64,000 nucleotides of DNA, from the NCBI GenBank assembly GCA_031002005.1, contig CM061920.1:49764610-49828609 (forward strand), given 5' to 3'. Below, piece by piece: positions 10,601 through 25,600 of this stretch (the stretch's first letter is position 1; each line of letters begins with the position of its first letter). Position numbers and translations under genes: made by a program. The DNA is from Vandiemenella viatica. Its lineage: Eukaryota; Arthropoda; Insecta; Orthoptera; Morabidae. Below the pieces are notes generated by a model, which was not told the DNA's origin, made no database searches, and was given only the letters and a program-made list of their open reading frames with translations.

Positions 10601-13600
10601 GCTATCTAGATCATTTTCCAATACAGCATTTCCATTTAAAAAAAATTAACAGTGTAGGTGTAGGGAGGATTCAGGTTGTTCAGATAAGCCCATCAGCTTA
10701 TAAGCTAGTTGAGAGCCTTGTGATTATCTAATTATGTTTCAATTTACTCTCAACAGACCTCTAACAAAATATAGTTAACTTTAGCTACCTCATATGCAGC
10801 CTTTTTGTCTCATCAGTGAGTGTATTTACGTCTGTATTCAAGAAAAGATCACCTGATACTAGTTGAATTCATCTTCTTCCTATGTAATATAAATGAAAAT
10901 ACTTACCCTGTTACTAAATCCTTCTAGTTTGAAAGTGAGGGTGGAGATAAATGCCTTCGAAATGTCCCAGAATTGCGACATTTATACGTGGCTGGAAGCC
11001 CGAGAAGAGTTTATTAATTTACAATGCTGTGAAAAGCTATGTTCGTACTTACCCTGTTGTTTTCTTAATGTCTTTCTTTCAATTACAAGTTCATTAGTGA
11101 CTATGCATGGAACCGCTTTTAGTTATTTATTATCTAGTTTTGCATACTTATCTTGGAACTCATAAATGGCAAAACAACAAACTTTGTACCATGTATCAGT
11201 TTCAGCTGATTGCTATACTGCATTTCTCTGTAAATAGTTCATCATTTGCTATCATCTAGACTTCTCCCTTCTTGTTCATTCTTATACCGAAATGCGTTCG
11301 TCACTTGCCCACCATTTATTCATCTTACTTGCTGTAGGTTGCTCTCTGTTCTTATTATTCCTTGAGCGGATACCTTTATTCACATGCACTCTGATAATAT
11401 TGTTGTGATTATTTACATGTAATTACATTAAATATATCAACATTGGCCTTTTCTGTTTGACATGTGTAGGTTATAAGCGATTAAATATGCAGTGCAGTTT
11501 ACTTAGATACACTTGAATTTTTTACTTCAGCTCGAAGTGGATGGCTGGCAATAAACTGAGAGGTACTATTTGGTAACTTGTAAGTTGAATAAAGTAAATG
11601 CAGTAGGTTTCAGAACTGGAATTGTTCTAACAATTTAAAAGGATAGTACTCTTTTACAATCTTTTTAGTAAATGCTCAAATTGTTTGAAATGATTAGTTG
11701 GCAATGATCTTGTATTAATTGTATAATTTATAATTAAATTTCATTTTAATTCATAAGTAACTGCTTGGGGTTCTTGGGGTGCTATACTGATATTGAAATG
11801 GGTGATAAAATTTTTGCTGAATTGAATAGAATAGATTCAGAAACTGAATTGACATTAATATTAGTATTGTCAGCATTTGTACTGCTAGTTCTAGTAATAG
11901 GACACTATATTTATAGTGTCCTATTACTTGGCTGTAGGCAAGATTTAAACAACAATATCGATATTTAGCTTTATTTTGTAGTCTTTTGAGGTGATTCCAC
12001 AGTTCATTTTTCTTTAATGGTGGCATAATAAAATCTAAAATAAAAAACAGGCAATCTAAAATACCCAGGATGCATGTACATATTTGAAAAGTGTAAGTAA
12101 AAAGCACATCACAGAGGTGACAAACTAAGTGTGGTACAAGAATTCTAGCATTTGGCTAGTGTGATAAAAGAGAATGGAAGTAACAGAAAGAAAATTAATG
12201 AAAGATGCAGAAGAGGACAAACATTCTACAGGAATGTCAGAGATACCACATCAGAAATATATGTGAGGAACTTAAGTGGTTTTTAGGTAGGCAACATGGC
12301 TTTAGGCACGGATATTCATGTGAATCTCAGTTGCTGGGATATATGCAAGATATTTCAGATGAATTGGATAAGGGAGGCCAAATTGACAGTGTAGCACAGA
12401 CGTTAGATGCCGCCAACGTTGAAAAATCAGAGACAGTCTTAAAATGATGATTTAATCCTTTGTTGTAAATGTTTTCTTGCCTTTTCAGCTCTTCTCCGCA
12501 GTGGGACAATTGCTATTCATTATTCTAATGAATAATTGTGTTGATTGTTTACTATCTGAAATTAGATTGTTTGCAGATGACTTTTTTTTTTTCTTTTTTG
12601 CTGTCAGTCTTTCGACTGGTTTGATGGAATCCTCCATCCCTTCCTATCCTGTGCTAACCTCTTCATCCCTACATACCCCTTACAATCCACATCCTCAATT
12701 GTCTGCTTCATATATTCTAATCTGTCTTCCTCTACAGTTCTTACCTTCGACTGTTCCCTCCACCAGCAAATTAACCAATCCAGCATGTCTCAAAATATGA
12801 CCTACCAGCCTGTCTCTTCTTTCTTTAAGCTTCTTCCACAAACTTCTTTCCTTGCCCATCATTTCCAAAACTCGTTCATTTCTTACTTTGTCAGTCCACT
12901 TAATTTCCAGCATTCTTCTGTTCAAATGCTTCAATTTTCTTTCTTTCCGGTATTCCTAAAGTCCGCTTTTTGCTACTGTAATGTGCTGTGCTCCACACAG
13001 TGTTTTAGAAAGTTCTTTCTAATTCCTAGATCAATATTTGAAACTAAAAGGTTTCTCTTTTTTCATGAAGGCTCTTTTTGCTAGTGCTATTCTGCTTTTA
13101 ACATCATTCCTGCTTCAGCCATCGGTTGTAATTTTGCTTCCCAAGTAACAGAATTCACTTATGCAGAAATGATACCAAAACTAGTAGATTACATATAAAG
13201 ACAGATGCAAATAACATAAATCTATATAAAAGGATCAAAACAGTAGAGGACTGTAAACAGCTGCAGGGTGATCTGGACAGGATATCTAGTTGGGTTGTTA
13301 AATGTGGGATGAAGATAAGTGCAAAGAAAAGTCGGATTGTTAAATACACAAATAAAATATAAATTGATTATGATTATAAGGTGGGGAAAGAATTGCTTGC
13401 TGAATACTTGAAATGTAAATATCTTGGCATTACATTAACTGGGAAGGACACATTGGACTGGTGGTAGGAAAAGGTTTCAAAATTCTGCACTTGTTGGAGA
13501 GAGTGATGAGGGAATGTAGGTGGGAAGTAAAGAAATTGGGTTACAAAACTTTGGTCTGCCCATTGCTCGAATATAGTAGAATAGTATGGGACCCACATTT

Positions 13601-16600
13601 TGAGTATCAAATACAGGAAGGTATGAAAAGTAGTGCATGGAGGGAAAAGATGATCATGACCACAAGCTGGCACTTCATTTCAGGCACAAGGGTGTAAGAA
13701 GATTCACTATTTTATGGAAGGGTGTCAGGGATTGGAATAAGTTACCAAGGAAATGATGAATAATTTACCAAAAACGTTGAAAGAATTTAAAGTTAAAATT
13801 TGAAGAGGGCAAATGTAGGTGGGTGCAGGAAAAGGGGAAGATGGGTGCTTAGGGAAATTGCCACTGGAGCACGTGCTCCATTGCAATTAAATTAAAAAAG
13901 AATGTTGAGAAGGAAGATGTTGCAGAAGTGCAAATGGAATATTACCGGATTTACTTTCTGCCAATGCTAACATATGATTCTGCATCATGTGTGAAGAAAT
14001 ATTAGTAGAATTCAGGCCACAGAGATAACGTTTGATGGGTTAGATTGATGCAATTACACTGGAGAAGTTTTGCAAATGAGCATGTGAGGAGGACAGTTAA
14101 TGAGGAACCTGTACAGTATTCCAGTTGTATGGACACATGAAGAGGACGAGTGGTGGAAGGAAGACTACAGGATAGGTGAATTAAGGGGACGTATAAGAGT
14201 TTGAAAGACAGAGAAACAAACTGGAATGTAGTGGAAGAGGAGGAATAGTGGAAACACAGGAGATGTTGGTGAAGCCTGTGTGCGTAGCAACCTGATCTGA
14301 TGATGGAAACTGTCAATGGCAATGAATAAATACTATAAAAAGAAAATAAATTTAATTGCACTGGAGTGTATGCTCCGGTGGCAATTCCCTGCACACCTAT
14401 TTTCCCCCTTATTTTGAACAGTCTAGTTTCCTTGACATCGTCTATTATGATGTCTTCACTCAGATTTCCTTTCCTATTTCTTTCTGTCATGTTTTAATCA
14501 AATCGGTAACAGTTACTTTAGCATCTTTGTGCACTGATAATTGTAACATTTACTTTTTTATTCTTTCAATATCTAATTACGTTCTCGATAATTGAGAACA
14601 TGATATTTATTTTTAGGTAGCACTTCAGAAATATTAATGATCACTACAAAACCATACTTATTTTCGAATTTATACAAATCATTTGCACAGCCAGATAATG
14701 TATGCACTAAACTAACATATTGTAAAAATCTTTACACTGGCGTAGTGATGCATAGCTCCACTAAATTTTTTGCAATAAGAAAATCCAATTTACTCTTAAT
14801 AAAGTCAAGGTTATACTCTTTACTTTTCACTGCGTTTTAAATTTAACTGTCTTAACAATTACAATTTTCCATTTAATCAATTGCTTTTCATTACTCAATT
14901 TGTGTAACTATTCTAGTTATTCTTGTTAACTTGAAAATTCTCTCATCCAATATTTTTCAATATTTATGTTTCCTTTAAACTTTATTTTATAAAGAAAAAC
15001 AAGTTTTCTACTTGCCTTATCAGCGTGCTATTCTCCGAAGTTACTGGTACTTTTTTATAACCATTATATTGTTATACATCGTCCCGTCACGATTCGCCAA
15101 GTTGTAAGGTTCTTTATTTTTAGAAATGATATGAAAATGTACTTCATCCACTTAAATATAATACTTTTCCTTGTTTCCGGCATCAGACTAGTTTAAATAG
15201 GATCTTTATTTATCCCTGTATGTCCGTCGCTGGTTTTCTTTCAATACCGCCACTGAAGTAACACTACTATTAAAAATCATACCAAATGTACTTTAAGAAT
15301 CAACTCCATTCTCTTTATTATAACTTCAGTGTGAAATAAAAAATCTTCCACTTATCAGCTTCTATTTTTCAATCGACAATCAATTACCAATTACAACTTT
15401 CATGTTTCATTAACTTTATCATTATGCTACTCTTCTGCCCTCGGCCTTAAATTCTCCATTACAAATCCCATCAGGATTTTTTCCAGCTTCTCCATTATAC
15501 TTTTCTCATCCACACCTTCTGTCATTTCATTTTCAACGACACTTGTTTCTTCAACTCTTCTTTTTCACCAAAGATCTTGTATACCTCGCTTGAAATTCTG
15601 TGACCTTAAATCCTCTATGTTAGTAGCCTATTTACAATCATAACTGTTAAATGGAAAAACAATTTTACCAAAATTAAAAAAAAAAATCACAAATGGTGAG
15701 GATATGTACCACTGAGCATTGCTATTACCTGTGTGGTTTGGTCCCTCTATTTTTATATCTCCAACTCCTCTCTCTTCACTTGGCCTATATTTCGTTAACC
15801 GACTTAAAAAAAAGGTAGTGGTTCTCAATTCATCCGTATTTTTTTTGTATGTATGTTCAGCGATATCTTCGCCAATTATGAACCGATTTAAATGAAATTT
15901 TTTTAGTGAATAGGGTATACCTCCAAAGTGGTCCCATATGAATTTCGTTGAGAAACCACATAATTTTTTTACAAATCCATACTTTTTATTCGATCTCAAT
16001 GAAACTTTGGACATATATAGCCAAAAATAAAGAGAAAAAATTGTCAACTTTTGGTTTAAAAAAACTGAACCCCTCTCCCCTTATCCACACCCATAATTTT
16101 TGCCACTTTTTTTTATTCAAAGCTATAGTCGACACCATTTAACTGATCTCCATTAAAGTTGGCAATTACATGTAGTTTTTCATGGAGAAGGATTCTGACC
16201 AAAAAAGTAAAAAAACCACCCCTCTCCCCTTTACACCCCTTAATTTTATAGAAACCTACATTTATCTGATTTTTATTGAACTTTGCCCATGTATACTTTA
16301 AAACAAAGAGAAAAATCCTGTCAACATTTGGTCTGCCAAAGCTCAACCCCCTTCCTCCTTTCGCCCCTTTAATTATTGTCCATGTTCTTCATAAAAAGCT
16401 ACATTCGACACCGTTTGACCGATTATCATCAAAGTTGGCATACACATGTAATTTTTCACGGAGAATTTTACCAAAAAATAAATAAATAAAAAACCACCCC
16501 TCTCCCCTTTACACCCCTTAATTTTTTATACAAACCCACATTTTTTATCCGATTTCAATGAAACTTTGGACATGTATAGTCAAAAATAAAGAAAAAAATA

Positions 16601-19600
16601 CTGTCAACTTTTGGTTTGAAAAAAACTGAAGCCCTCTTACCATATCCACCCCCTAAATTTTTACCAATGTTCTTTATACAAAGCTACAGTCGACACCATT
16701 TAACTGGTCTCCATTAAAGTTGGCATATACATGTAATTTTTCATGGAGAAGGTTTATGACTAAAAAATAATAATAAAACCACCCCATATCTCCCTTTACA
16801 CCCCTTAATTTTATAGAAATATACATTTCTTATCTGATTTTTACTGAACTTTGCCTATGTATACTTTAAAACAGAGAAAAATCCTGTCAACATTTGGTTT
16901 GCCAAAGCTCAACCCCTTTCCCTCCTTCAACCCCATTAACTTTTGTTCTTTATAAAAAGCAACAGTCGCGATCGTTTGATCAATTACCATGAAAGTTGGT
17001 GCTTATATGTATTTTTTTCACGAAGAAGGTATCTGACCAAAAGATCTAAAAACCACTCCCCTCTCCCCATTAAACCGCTTAATTTTTATACACAACCACA
17101 GTATTTATCTCGTTTAGACAGAACTTAGCAAATTTTTACTATAAAACAAAGAGAAAAATAATGCCAACTTTTGGTTTGCAAAACCTGAACCCCTCTCCCC
17201 ATTTTCTCCCCTCGATTTTTGTCAATTTCTTTTTAGAAATCTACAGTTGACACCATTTGACCGATCTTTATGAAAGCTGGCACATATATATGTATTTTTT
17301 TTATGGATAAGATTTCTGACCAAAAAATAAAAAAAACTACCCCAGCTCCCCTTCCCTTAATATTTGTACAAAAGCCACATTTTAATCCAGTTTGGTTGAA
17401 CTTCGCATGCGTATACTTTAAAACAAATAGAAAAATACTGTCCACATAACTTCCACAAAAACGCAAACCCTATCCCTCTTTTTACCCCTTTAATTACTGT
17501 CAATGTACATTATACAAAGCTACTGTTTCTTTTTGATTTTGAAGGAAGTATGCATATGTATACTGCAAAACAAACAAACAAATGCTGTCTACATTTGGTT
17601 TCGATTCCTTCCATTCCATCCTTTACTCTACAGTTTCTAACCGACTCTGAAGGAAATATGCACACGTATACTTTAAAAAATACAGAACAATTGTGTTTAA
17701 ATTAGGTTGCAGAAGCACAACCCCTCTTCCCTTCTACCCCCACCCCTCCTAATTTCCAATGTTCTTTATAGATATCTACAGTTTTATCAGATTTCCATGG
17801 AACACTGTACATGTATACTTAAAAACAAAGAGAAACATAGTGTCTACATTCTGTTTACAAAACCCTACCACTCAATCCCTTACCCCATTTAATTTTTGCA
17901 AATGTTCTTTACACAAAGCAACAGTTTTTATCTGGTTTTGATAGAAATTTACACATGTATACTTTAAACAGAGAGAAAAATTCTGCCCACACTAGCTTTA
18001 CAAAAACCAAACTACTCCACACCCCTTAATTGTTTTTTATACATATCTACAGTTTGTCTGATATCAATAAAAATTTACAAATGTATACTTTAAATCAATC
18101 AGAAAAGGCAGTCTACACTTGGTATACAAAAGCCCAACCCCTCTTCCCCTTTACCCTCACCCCTTTTAATTTCCAATGTTCTTTACAAAAATCCACACTT
18201 TTAAATCCCGTCAGAATCAATTAAGCCATTTTTAAGTCATGGCATAATATTTATAAAATAAATGTCATATTGTCTCAACATGTACTTCAGATTTCAACTT
18301 GGATCCCAAGCTTTCACAGTGCGAAAACCCATTACAAATCTATGTTTTATGTGTGATGCCGGAGCAAACAGATATATTCCAGAGACAGATTTCTGTATGT
18401 GGTATGTATTAATGCCCAGATGTTACAGGTTTCGGTTATCGACCAGCAGCTTGAACAGATGTTAAGATACAATCGAAACATAGCCTGGACCTAAATGTAA
18501 ACTGACATTCCTTAACACAACACCCAATTCACCCTGTTCTGGAAGTTGTTGTGGTAGACAGAATTCTTCTTTGAAAGCAAGTGCTTCAATCCTTGAGCTA
18601 CCCAGTTCGCAAAATGGGAACTGCTGCGGCATATTTAAAATACACATCAACTATAATACCACTAAAATTTTAAAAATAAAATAATTGTTTAAATAAGCAA
18701 AAACCGCCTTTAAAAAAAAAAGCACTAACATTTTTAAAATAACTTTATACCTTGCTTAGGAGAAAATAAATCTAGATGGACAATATTTTACATTACTGTC
18801 ATTGAAATTTTTACATTAATTAGTTATTTTTGGAGTTAGTGTCAGCAAAAGCAAGAAAAACAAGTAGATGAAAACAATAATGAATAACAATTAAACATAA
18901 AAAATCATGTTACTGCTTACCTATAATTAATGCTAGAAACATGTTTCAACAAAACTGAAACACACAGATGATACACCGATATTATACTAACTGTAAATCG
19001 TTTACTGCATGATATCATCTACCAACTGACACTGTAGTGCCAGAGGTATGTCTGGATGACCAATAAGGCCAAGCCACAGATTGAAATACTGTTAATTTGT
19101 TTCCCTAAGCTGTCTCCTGCAATAACACTATCTGCCTCACAACATGCTGTAAATATTAGGAATTTTTGTTTGTACTCCCCGTTTCGCCTCTAACGCCAAA
19201 AGAAGTTCAGTAATTCGATCTTCGCGATGTGACAGCTGACACCGACTCCAAAAATAAGTAATCTTATATATATATATATGTGTGTGTGTTTTCATATATT
19301 TCACTTTTCAGCCACCACTACCAAGCACAGATCACTGGTCTTTGTGTGTGGAAGTAGCATAGAGTTTCCTGTCATGTACAACGTTGGCCGAATGTCGATA
19401 GCTGAGGGGATGTGGGAGATATGATGATTAAAGTTGGCCAATGCAGGGCGTTTTCATATTTCAACCAAAAATTTGTGTCTTCTTATACTTCTCTTTCCTG
19501 CCACAACTACATAGCATAGACCATTGGTGTTTGTGTGTGGCAGTAGAATCATATCTCCTGTCATGCACTATGGTTGTTAGATGTCGGTAGCTATGGGTGT

Positions 19601-22600
19601 TGGAGATATGGGGGTTGAAAGTTGTCGACCTGCGGTAATTTCATATTTCTGCCAAAGACGCATGTGTCATGGTGTATCACTTTTCAGCGAAAACTATCTA
19701 TCGCAGATCACTGGCGTTTGTGTGTGGTAGTAACACAGAGTCACCTTTCGATCACAACATCGGCCGAATTGCAGTAACTGTGGTAGTGTGGGAGATATGG
19801 TGGTTGAAAGTGGCTGATCAAGGATATTTTCGTATTTCGACGAAAGACATGTGCCTCCGCATATGTCACTTTTCTGCCACAACTACATAGCATAGACCAT
19901 TGGTGTTTGTGTGTGGCAGTAGAATCGTATCTCCTGTCATGCACTATGGTTGTTAGATGTCGATAGCTATGGGGGTGTGGGAGATATGGGGGTTGAAAGT
20001 GGTCAACCAACGGTAATTTCATATTTCTGCCAAAGACGCATGTGTCATGGTGTATCACTTTTCAGCGAAAACTATCTATCACAGATCACTGGCGTTTGTG
20101 TGTGGTGGTAACACAGAGCCACCTTTCGATCACAACATCGGCCGAATTTCATTAATTGTGGTAGTGTGGGAGATATGGTGGTTGAAAGTGGCTGATCAAG
20201 GATATTTTCGTATTTCAACGAAAGACGTGCCTCTGCATATGTCACTTTTCTGCCACAACTACATAGCATAGACCATTGGTGTTTGTGTGTGGTAGTAGAA
20301 TCGTGTTTCCTGTTGTGCACTATGGTTGTTAGATGTCGGTAGCTATGGGGGTGTGGTAGATATGGGGGTTGAAAGTGGTCAAACTGTGGCAATTTCATAT
20401 TTCTGTCAAACACACGTGTCGTTGTGTTTCACTTTTCAGCGAAAACTATCTATCGCAGATCACTGGCATTTGTGTGTGGTAGTAACACAGAGTTACCCAT
20501 TGATCACAACATTGTCTGAATTTCGGTAACTGTGGGAGTTGAAAGTGGTAGAACAAGGATATTTTCGTATTTCATCCAAAGACATGTGTGTCCGTAAATT
20601 TTACTTTGCTGCCTGAACTACATTGCGCAGATGACTGGCATTTATGTGTGGTAATAGCATCGCGTCTCCCATCGTGCACTGTGGTTGTTAGATGTCGGTA
20701 GCTGTCAATACAAATTCTTTACAAACACAAATGAAGTCGTGAGTACCAGCTAGTTAATGTAAAAATTTCAATGACAGTAATGTAAAATATTGTCCCTTTA
20801 GATTTACTTTCTCCTAATCAAGGTATAAAGTTATTTTAAAAATTTTAGTGCTATTTTTTAAGGCAGTTTTTATGGGTTTTTTTAAACAATTATTTTATCC
20901 TGATTCTAGCCTATCCCCATATCTTTTTCTTTTTTTTATCACTGTTTGATCCTGACCTTATTCCCCAAGACCAATCAGACCACCACAATATCAGCTGGTA
21001 GTTCCCCCTTCTCTTTTTCTCTATACTTGCTTGGGACACTCTTAGGCAATTCAACCTCTGGTTATTGCTTCTATTTGCATTGTGAAATCCTTCATAGTTG
21101 TTGTTCACATATTTCCAATTTCTTCTTCCTTCTGCCAGTCCCTTTCCATAACCATTCCTAACACCGAGGGTTGCTACATGACTCATGAGCAACCCTCGGT
21201 GTGTGTACACCTCCCGAGCCTCGTGATTCAATTTCTTCATCATGAATAAGGTTTAATAACCGAAATATTGAGTTTATTTGTGTGTTTGTTATATATGTTC
21301 TTCTCTCGTCGCTGCCTTCAACTTTGGTGAGTGATGAGTCATTTTCCCTTTCCTTGTAATTATATTGCCTAAAGCAGTTTCCTTTTTCCTTAGTTTAATT
21401 ATTTCATTAATGTAACTGAGATACTTTTTTTTTTTTTTTTTTACTGCGCTATATTTGTTACATTTTATTTTACTTTATTTACATAATACTTTAATTATCT
21501 TCTTTATCGGTGGATGTTATATATCTATTATCTTACCTAAACCATTCAGCAGGAGGCCTATTACATATTATGCATATAGCAAATAACTTTTATGATCATT
21601 TTCAATAGTAAAGCACTTTTCATCTCGGAACATAACCTTGTTATATATCCATTATCTTGCTAAAACCATTTAGAAGGGGGCAAATCTCATATAATTGTAT
21701 AGTAAAGAACTTTTATTAACATTTTCTTTCCAAGAAAGCACTTTTTAAATTGATTCTAAACCGTTTTCATAAAAGACATAAGATTCAAATAAGGTTGTTT
21801 TTCAGTCATGATGAATTTTGTTGCATTCATTTCCATTAAGGAAGCAGAGAATGACAATCATGTTAAGGTGTATGCTTTTAAAATTAATTTGAGATATTGG
21901 AAAAATAAAGAATTGGAACTTTTTGGACAAAAGAACTAAGAAGATAAAAGTAGAGAAAAATTCAGTTAATAACAAAAATATAACAGTTCAATGTTTAAAG
22001 TAAGAAAAACGAAGTTTTAAACATTAAAATTTTGGGAAAATCTGAGCAAAATTAGTGTTCCATAGGAATGGGGGACTTTTGTAATTCACCAAATAATAGG
22101 GTTTTCTCATGGGAATACACCGTTGTTCCATAACAATTCAGCAATAGATTAGCCGAGGCTATAAAAAGCAGTCTTCAGAGGCAGTCAGGAACAGTTTTTC
22201 AAGCAGGCAGTTAAGGTGATAAGAGCTCTGTGATGGGAAGCGAACTATGAGGCTGGGGACTTCAAAGATTTTTAGTCGTGGTGAAATGAGGAACTTGGAA
22301 AACTTCAAGTTGTTATAAACTTTATACTAACGATCAAGACAGTGGACTCTGATGCTATTCCGGGATGCCGCAGGATGATCTTTCAAATTTGGGGAGAATT
22401 TTCTAAAAGATTGCCATCAGTGGGTGTGCGCGTGACGTTAACCTGCAATCTCATCCAAGGAGATGATAGTATCGATGCCTTATCTTTCTGGTACCTCTAC
22501 TTGCACTACGTAAAATTCAAGAATATAAACCTTGTTTACACAAGAACTGTTTTACTCCATAAACCTTTATCTCTTGGGGTAATTACAAGGGATTGGTGAC

Positions 22601-25600
22601 CGTATAAAGAACCTATGCAAGCATACATTAAAGGTACCAACCAACATTATCAAGTTCGGTAAAAATGATTGAATCCCCATCAAGCATGTTTCTACAACTG
22701 AGTTTTGTTATAAAGTGTATGGGAGTTAATCTTTATCCTTGAAGAAGGATTAAGACAAATAACAATTGTTTATTGTGGTGCAATTCTTTTTTAAGCTACT
22801 ACTGATAACTCAGTTTTTGTTTGTTTATGTAAATTTTGTGTGTTGCTTTAGGAGTTAACACAGGAAGAGCCAGAGAAGCCTTCCAAGGAGGAGTATGCTA
22901 TAGCTAAGTGGCTGCGCAAAAATGTAACTACAAAAAAAACAAAGTTTCTGAACCACAATGTGGAGTATTTTACAGGTAAGAATTTTTGTTTTATTTGTTT
23001 GGAATCAATACAATTCTTCAATAAAATTTTATTTTATTAATTGCAGCTGTGAAGGCAGTGGATGCGTTAATGATTTCTCACTGGGTGCAGGTCAAAGAGG
23101 GAGAAGAACCATTCTTCTCTTCAAGGCTGGATGTTGTTGAATTCTTGGACAAGTAAGGATGATTTTGGTTTTTAATAAATTAATGATTTAAGAGAGACAA
23201 CACAGTATAATACAGTGTACTATTTATCCCAATTTGAATATTGCAGTTTTTATGTTTAAACAATACTTGAAGTTGTAATTCATATATTTTCTTATTGTTG
23301 ATAACCATTAGTAGTTCATTCCTCTAGGATGCTCAGACACAAATTTTTTCATCGGGCAAAGAAAGTTCCTGTAAGTGAACAAGAGCTGAAAGCAAAGCTC
23401 AAGAAGAAAGACAAGGACCGTAAGAAGGATGGTGAAGAAAAATACAAAAAGGAGGAAGAAAAGGGTGAAGATGCTGAAAGCAGTCATGCAGAAGGGGAGA
23501 AGAAAGATGACAAGTCAGGATTGCAGTCAGTAAGTTTCTTCTCTAGATTGTTGTCTTCTCACCAAGTTTAGTCCTAGAATTTTTAGCGATAATGGTTTCA
23601 TGTAACATTTAATTGAACATCTTTCAAATTGTATTAAAATACATCAGGACTATCTCTTAATTTGTGACAGCATCCACTGTAATCAGTCAATGTTGAATTG
23701 AAATAATTGTTTAATTAATGAATTCATGTTGATTAAAATATATTTATACCAATTAAATCAACCTTTTTCAAGTTGTCTAAAATTAATTTTTCAGTGGTTG
23801 ATACCGGTGGATTGATTCGCTATTGTAGATCATCTTTGTAGAGTTTCAGTTGCTGGATACCATTATTTCTGCACAGATTCTGAAATCTGTTAATTTTTTG
23901 TTGAGTAGACCAAGAAAATTATTTGCATGTCATGTTAAATGTTGCCATTTCAGTGCTTGTTGAAGCCTCTTCTTCAATGGGTTTGGGATTTAACATTTCC
24001 TGCAAGTCAATTTCAGTCAAATTTCATCTTGCAATTTAAGCAACTCTTGAATGTCACTTGATTCTATCTGTTCAAAACCATCTCGTCCAATTCCATTCGC
24101 AACTTGAGCAATGTTTGCAGTTAAAGTTCGAATTTGCACAGATTCTCCCTCACCTGATGCATTCAAACACAGTAGCAGTTAACTCTATCTTTTGCTGCCT
24201 TGAAACTAGAAGTGCACTTTTCACTTTTGGATTTGAAAGTTTTGTTTTGCATTCTTTTACAGAATAGGGCAGTTTCATCTGCATTAAACACTTGTTCAGG
24301 TTTGTATCTACCATCAGCAATTATTTTTAAAAAAAATTTCGAATATCTTTTGAAAGTTGGCGGTGTCTGCAGATGCTGCTTCTTCAACAGTTTTGATGCT
24401 ATGCAATGATTGTTGCACCTTTAATTTACTGAACCAACCTTCCAGTGCTTGAAATTCTCCAAATGTAGGTTCATCACCAGGTTCTTTAAAATGCGCATAG
24501 TGACGCTTTGCCTTCTCGTGGATCATAGAACTTTTAAGGACACTCTTTCCTTGTTGCAGTCTTCAATCCATAATGTTAACGCTGCTTCCACTGTTCCTAC
24601 AAACAGCTAACATATTGACTTGGCTTGCCCCATCATATTCTTAAGGGTTCACAATCACTCATTGTGCACGTACTCTTCACTTGGAGGTTTGATTCCTACA
24701 AAAAGTACAGAACCATTATTTAATAGCATTCGTGATGCATTCCATTTTGCTAGGTATTAATCAAGTTTTGCTTTCTTTCCTTTGATATTTAACTACAATA
24801 TGTTGAGTTTTTTGAGCGGAAACATCTAATGATGATGTTGAGTTTTACAAAATCTAAAGCTTTAGCCAAATTACAGGTAGTTGTTAGTTATTTATTTTTA
24901 GGATTTCATTGCCAAACTGATATAAATGGAACCAGTGTTATTTTGTCTTCTGTGCATATGTCTAAAGCTTCATAATTCCCACTGCATATGTGGTATTTAC
25001 GATGAAACTTCACAGGACAAAGTGTTATCAGTTAGCAAAACAGATCTGTATGCAAATTCTAAATACAGAGCATACATCTAACAGAGTCGTGTATATTCTT
25101 TCCACATCTCCCATAAGTATTAGACATTTAATAAAAAGTGATGATACTAGGCATATATTAAAAAAGTGCATGTATTTTATTTTTGGGACAGTTTTATTTA
25201 GTATGTACATCGCAAGATATAAGTTTTCAATTTGCGCCCCCCCCCTCCCCCCGTAACGTTCTAACAGTAAGACTGAAAAATCTGAAAAAAACTAAATATG
25301 ATTACACTTTTAAGTACTTACCACACAAAAAAATTTGCTTGAGATACTTTAGTGTTTCTAGATTTTCACATTATTGTATACCATTAAACTTAATTACAAG
25401 ATACAGATTAGTATATCATCAGTATGAATTCACTGTAGGGCTTAGTTGATGTATGCCATAATTATGGCCTTATCTACTTATCATGTTCTACATTTCTTAA
25501 CAAACGTTCTTCAGTACCATTGAGGCACTATCGCTTCCTTATGTAATGGGTTTGCCTTTAACTGGAAGAAACATCCTCTAACCACAATTAACATCAGTTG

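Noticed and set aside
10893..11165. 90-codon Cys-rich plus-strand frame
   Set aside because: No splice context, no recognisable family and typical AT-rich intron composition.
15815..18240. Regular spaced repeats that might suggest a CRISPR-like array
   Set aside because: The units are contiguous, about 140 bp, diverged, without unique spacers, and lie in a eukaryotic intron.
20911..21243. 110-codon minus-strand frame
   Set aside because: It overlaps the Penelope-like terminal repeat, starts inside it and has no domain.
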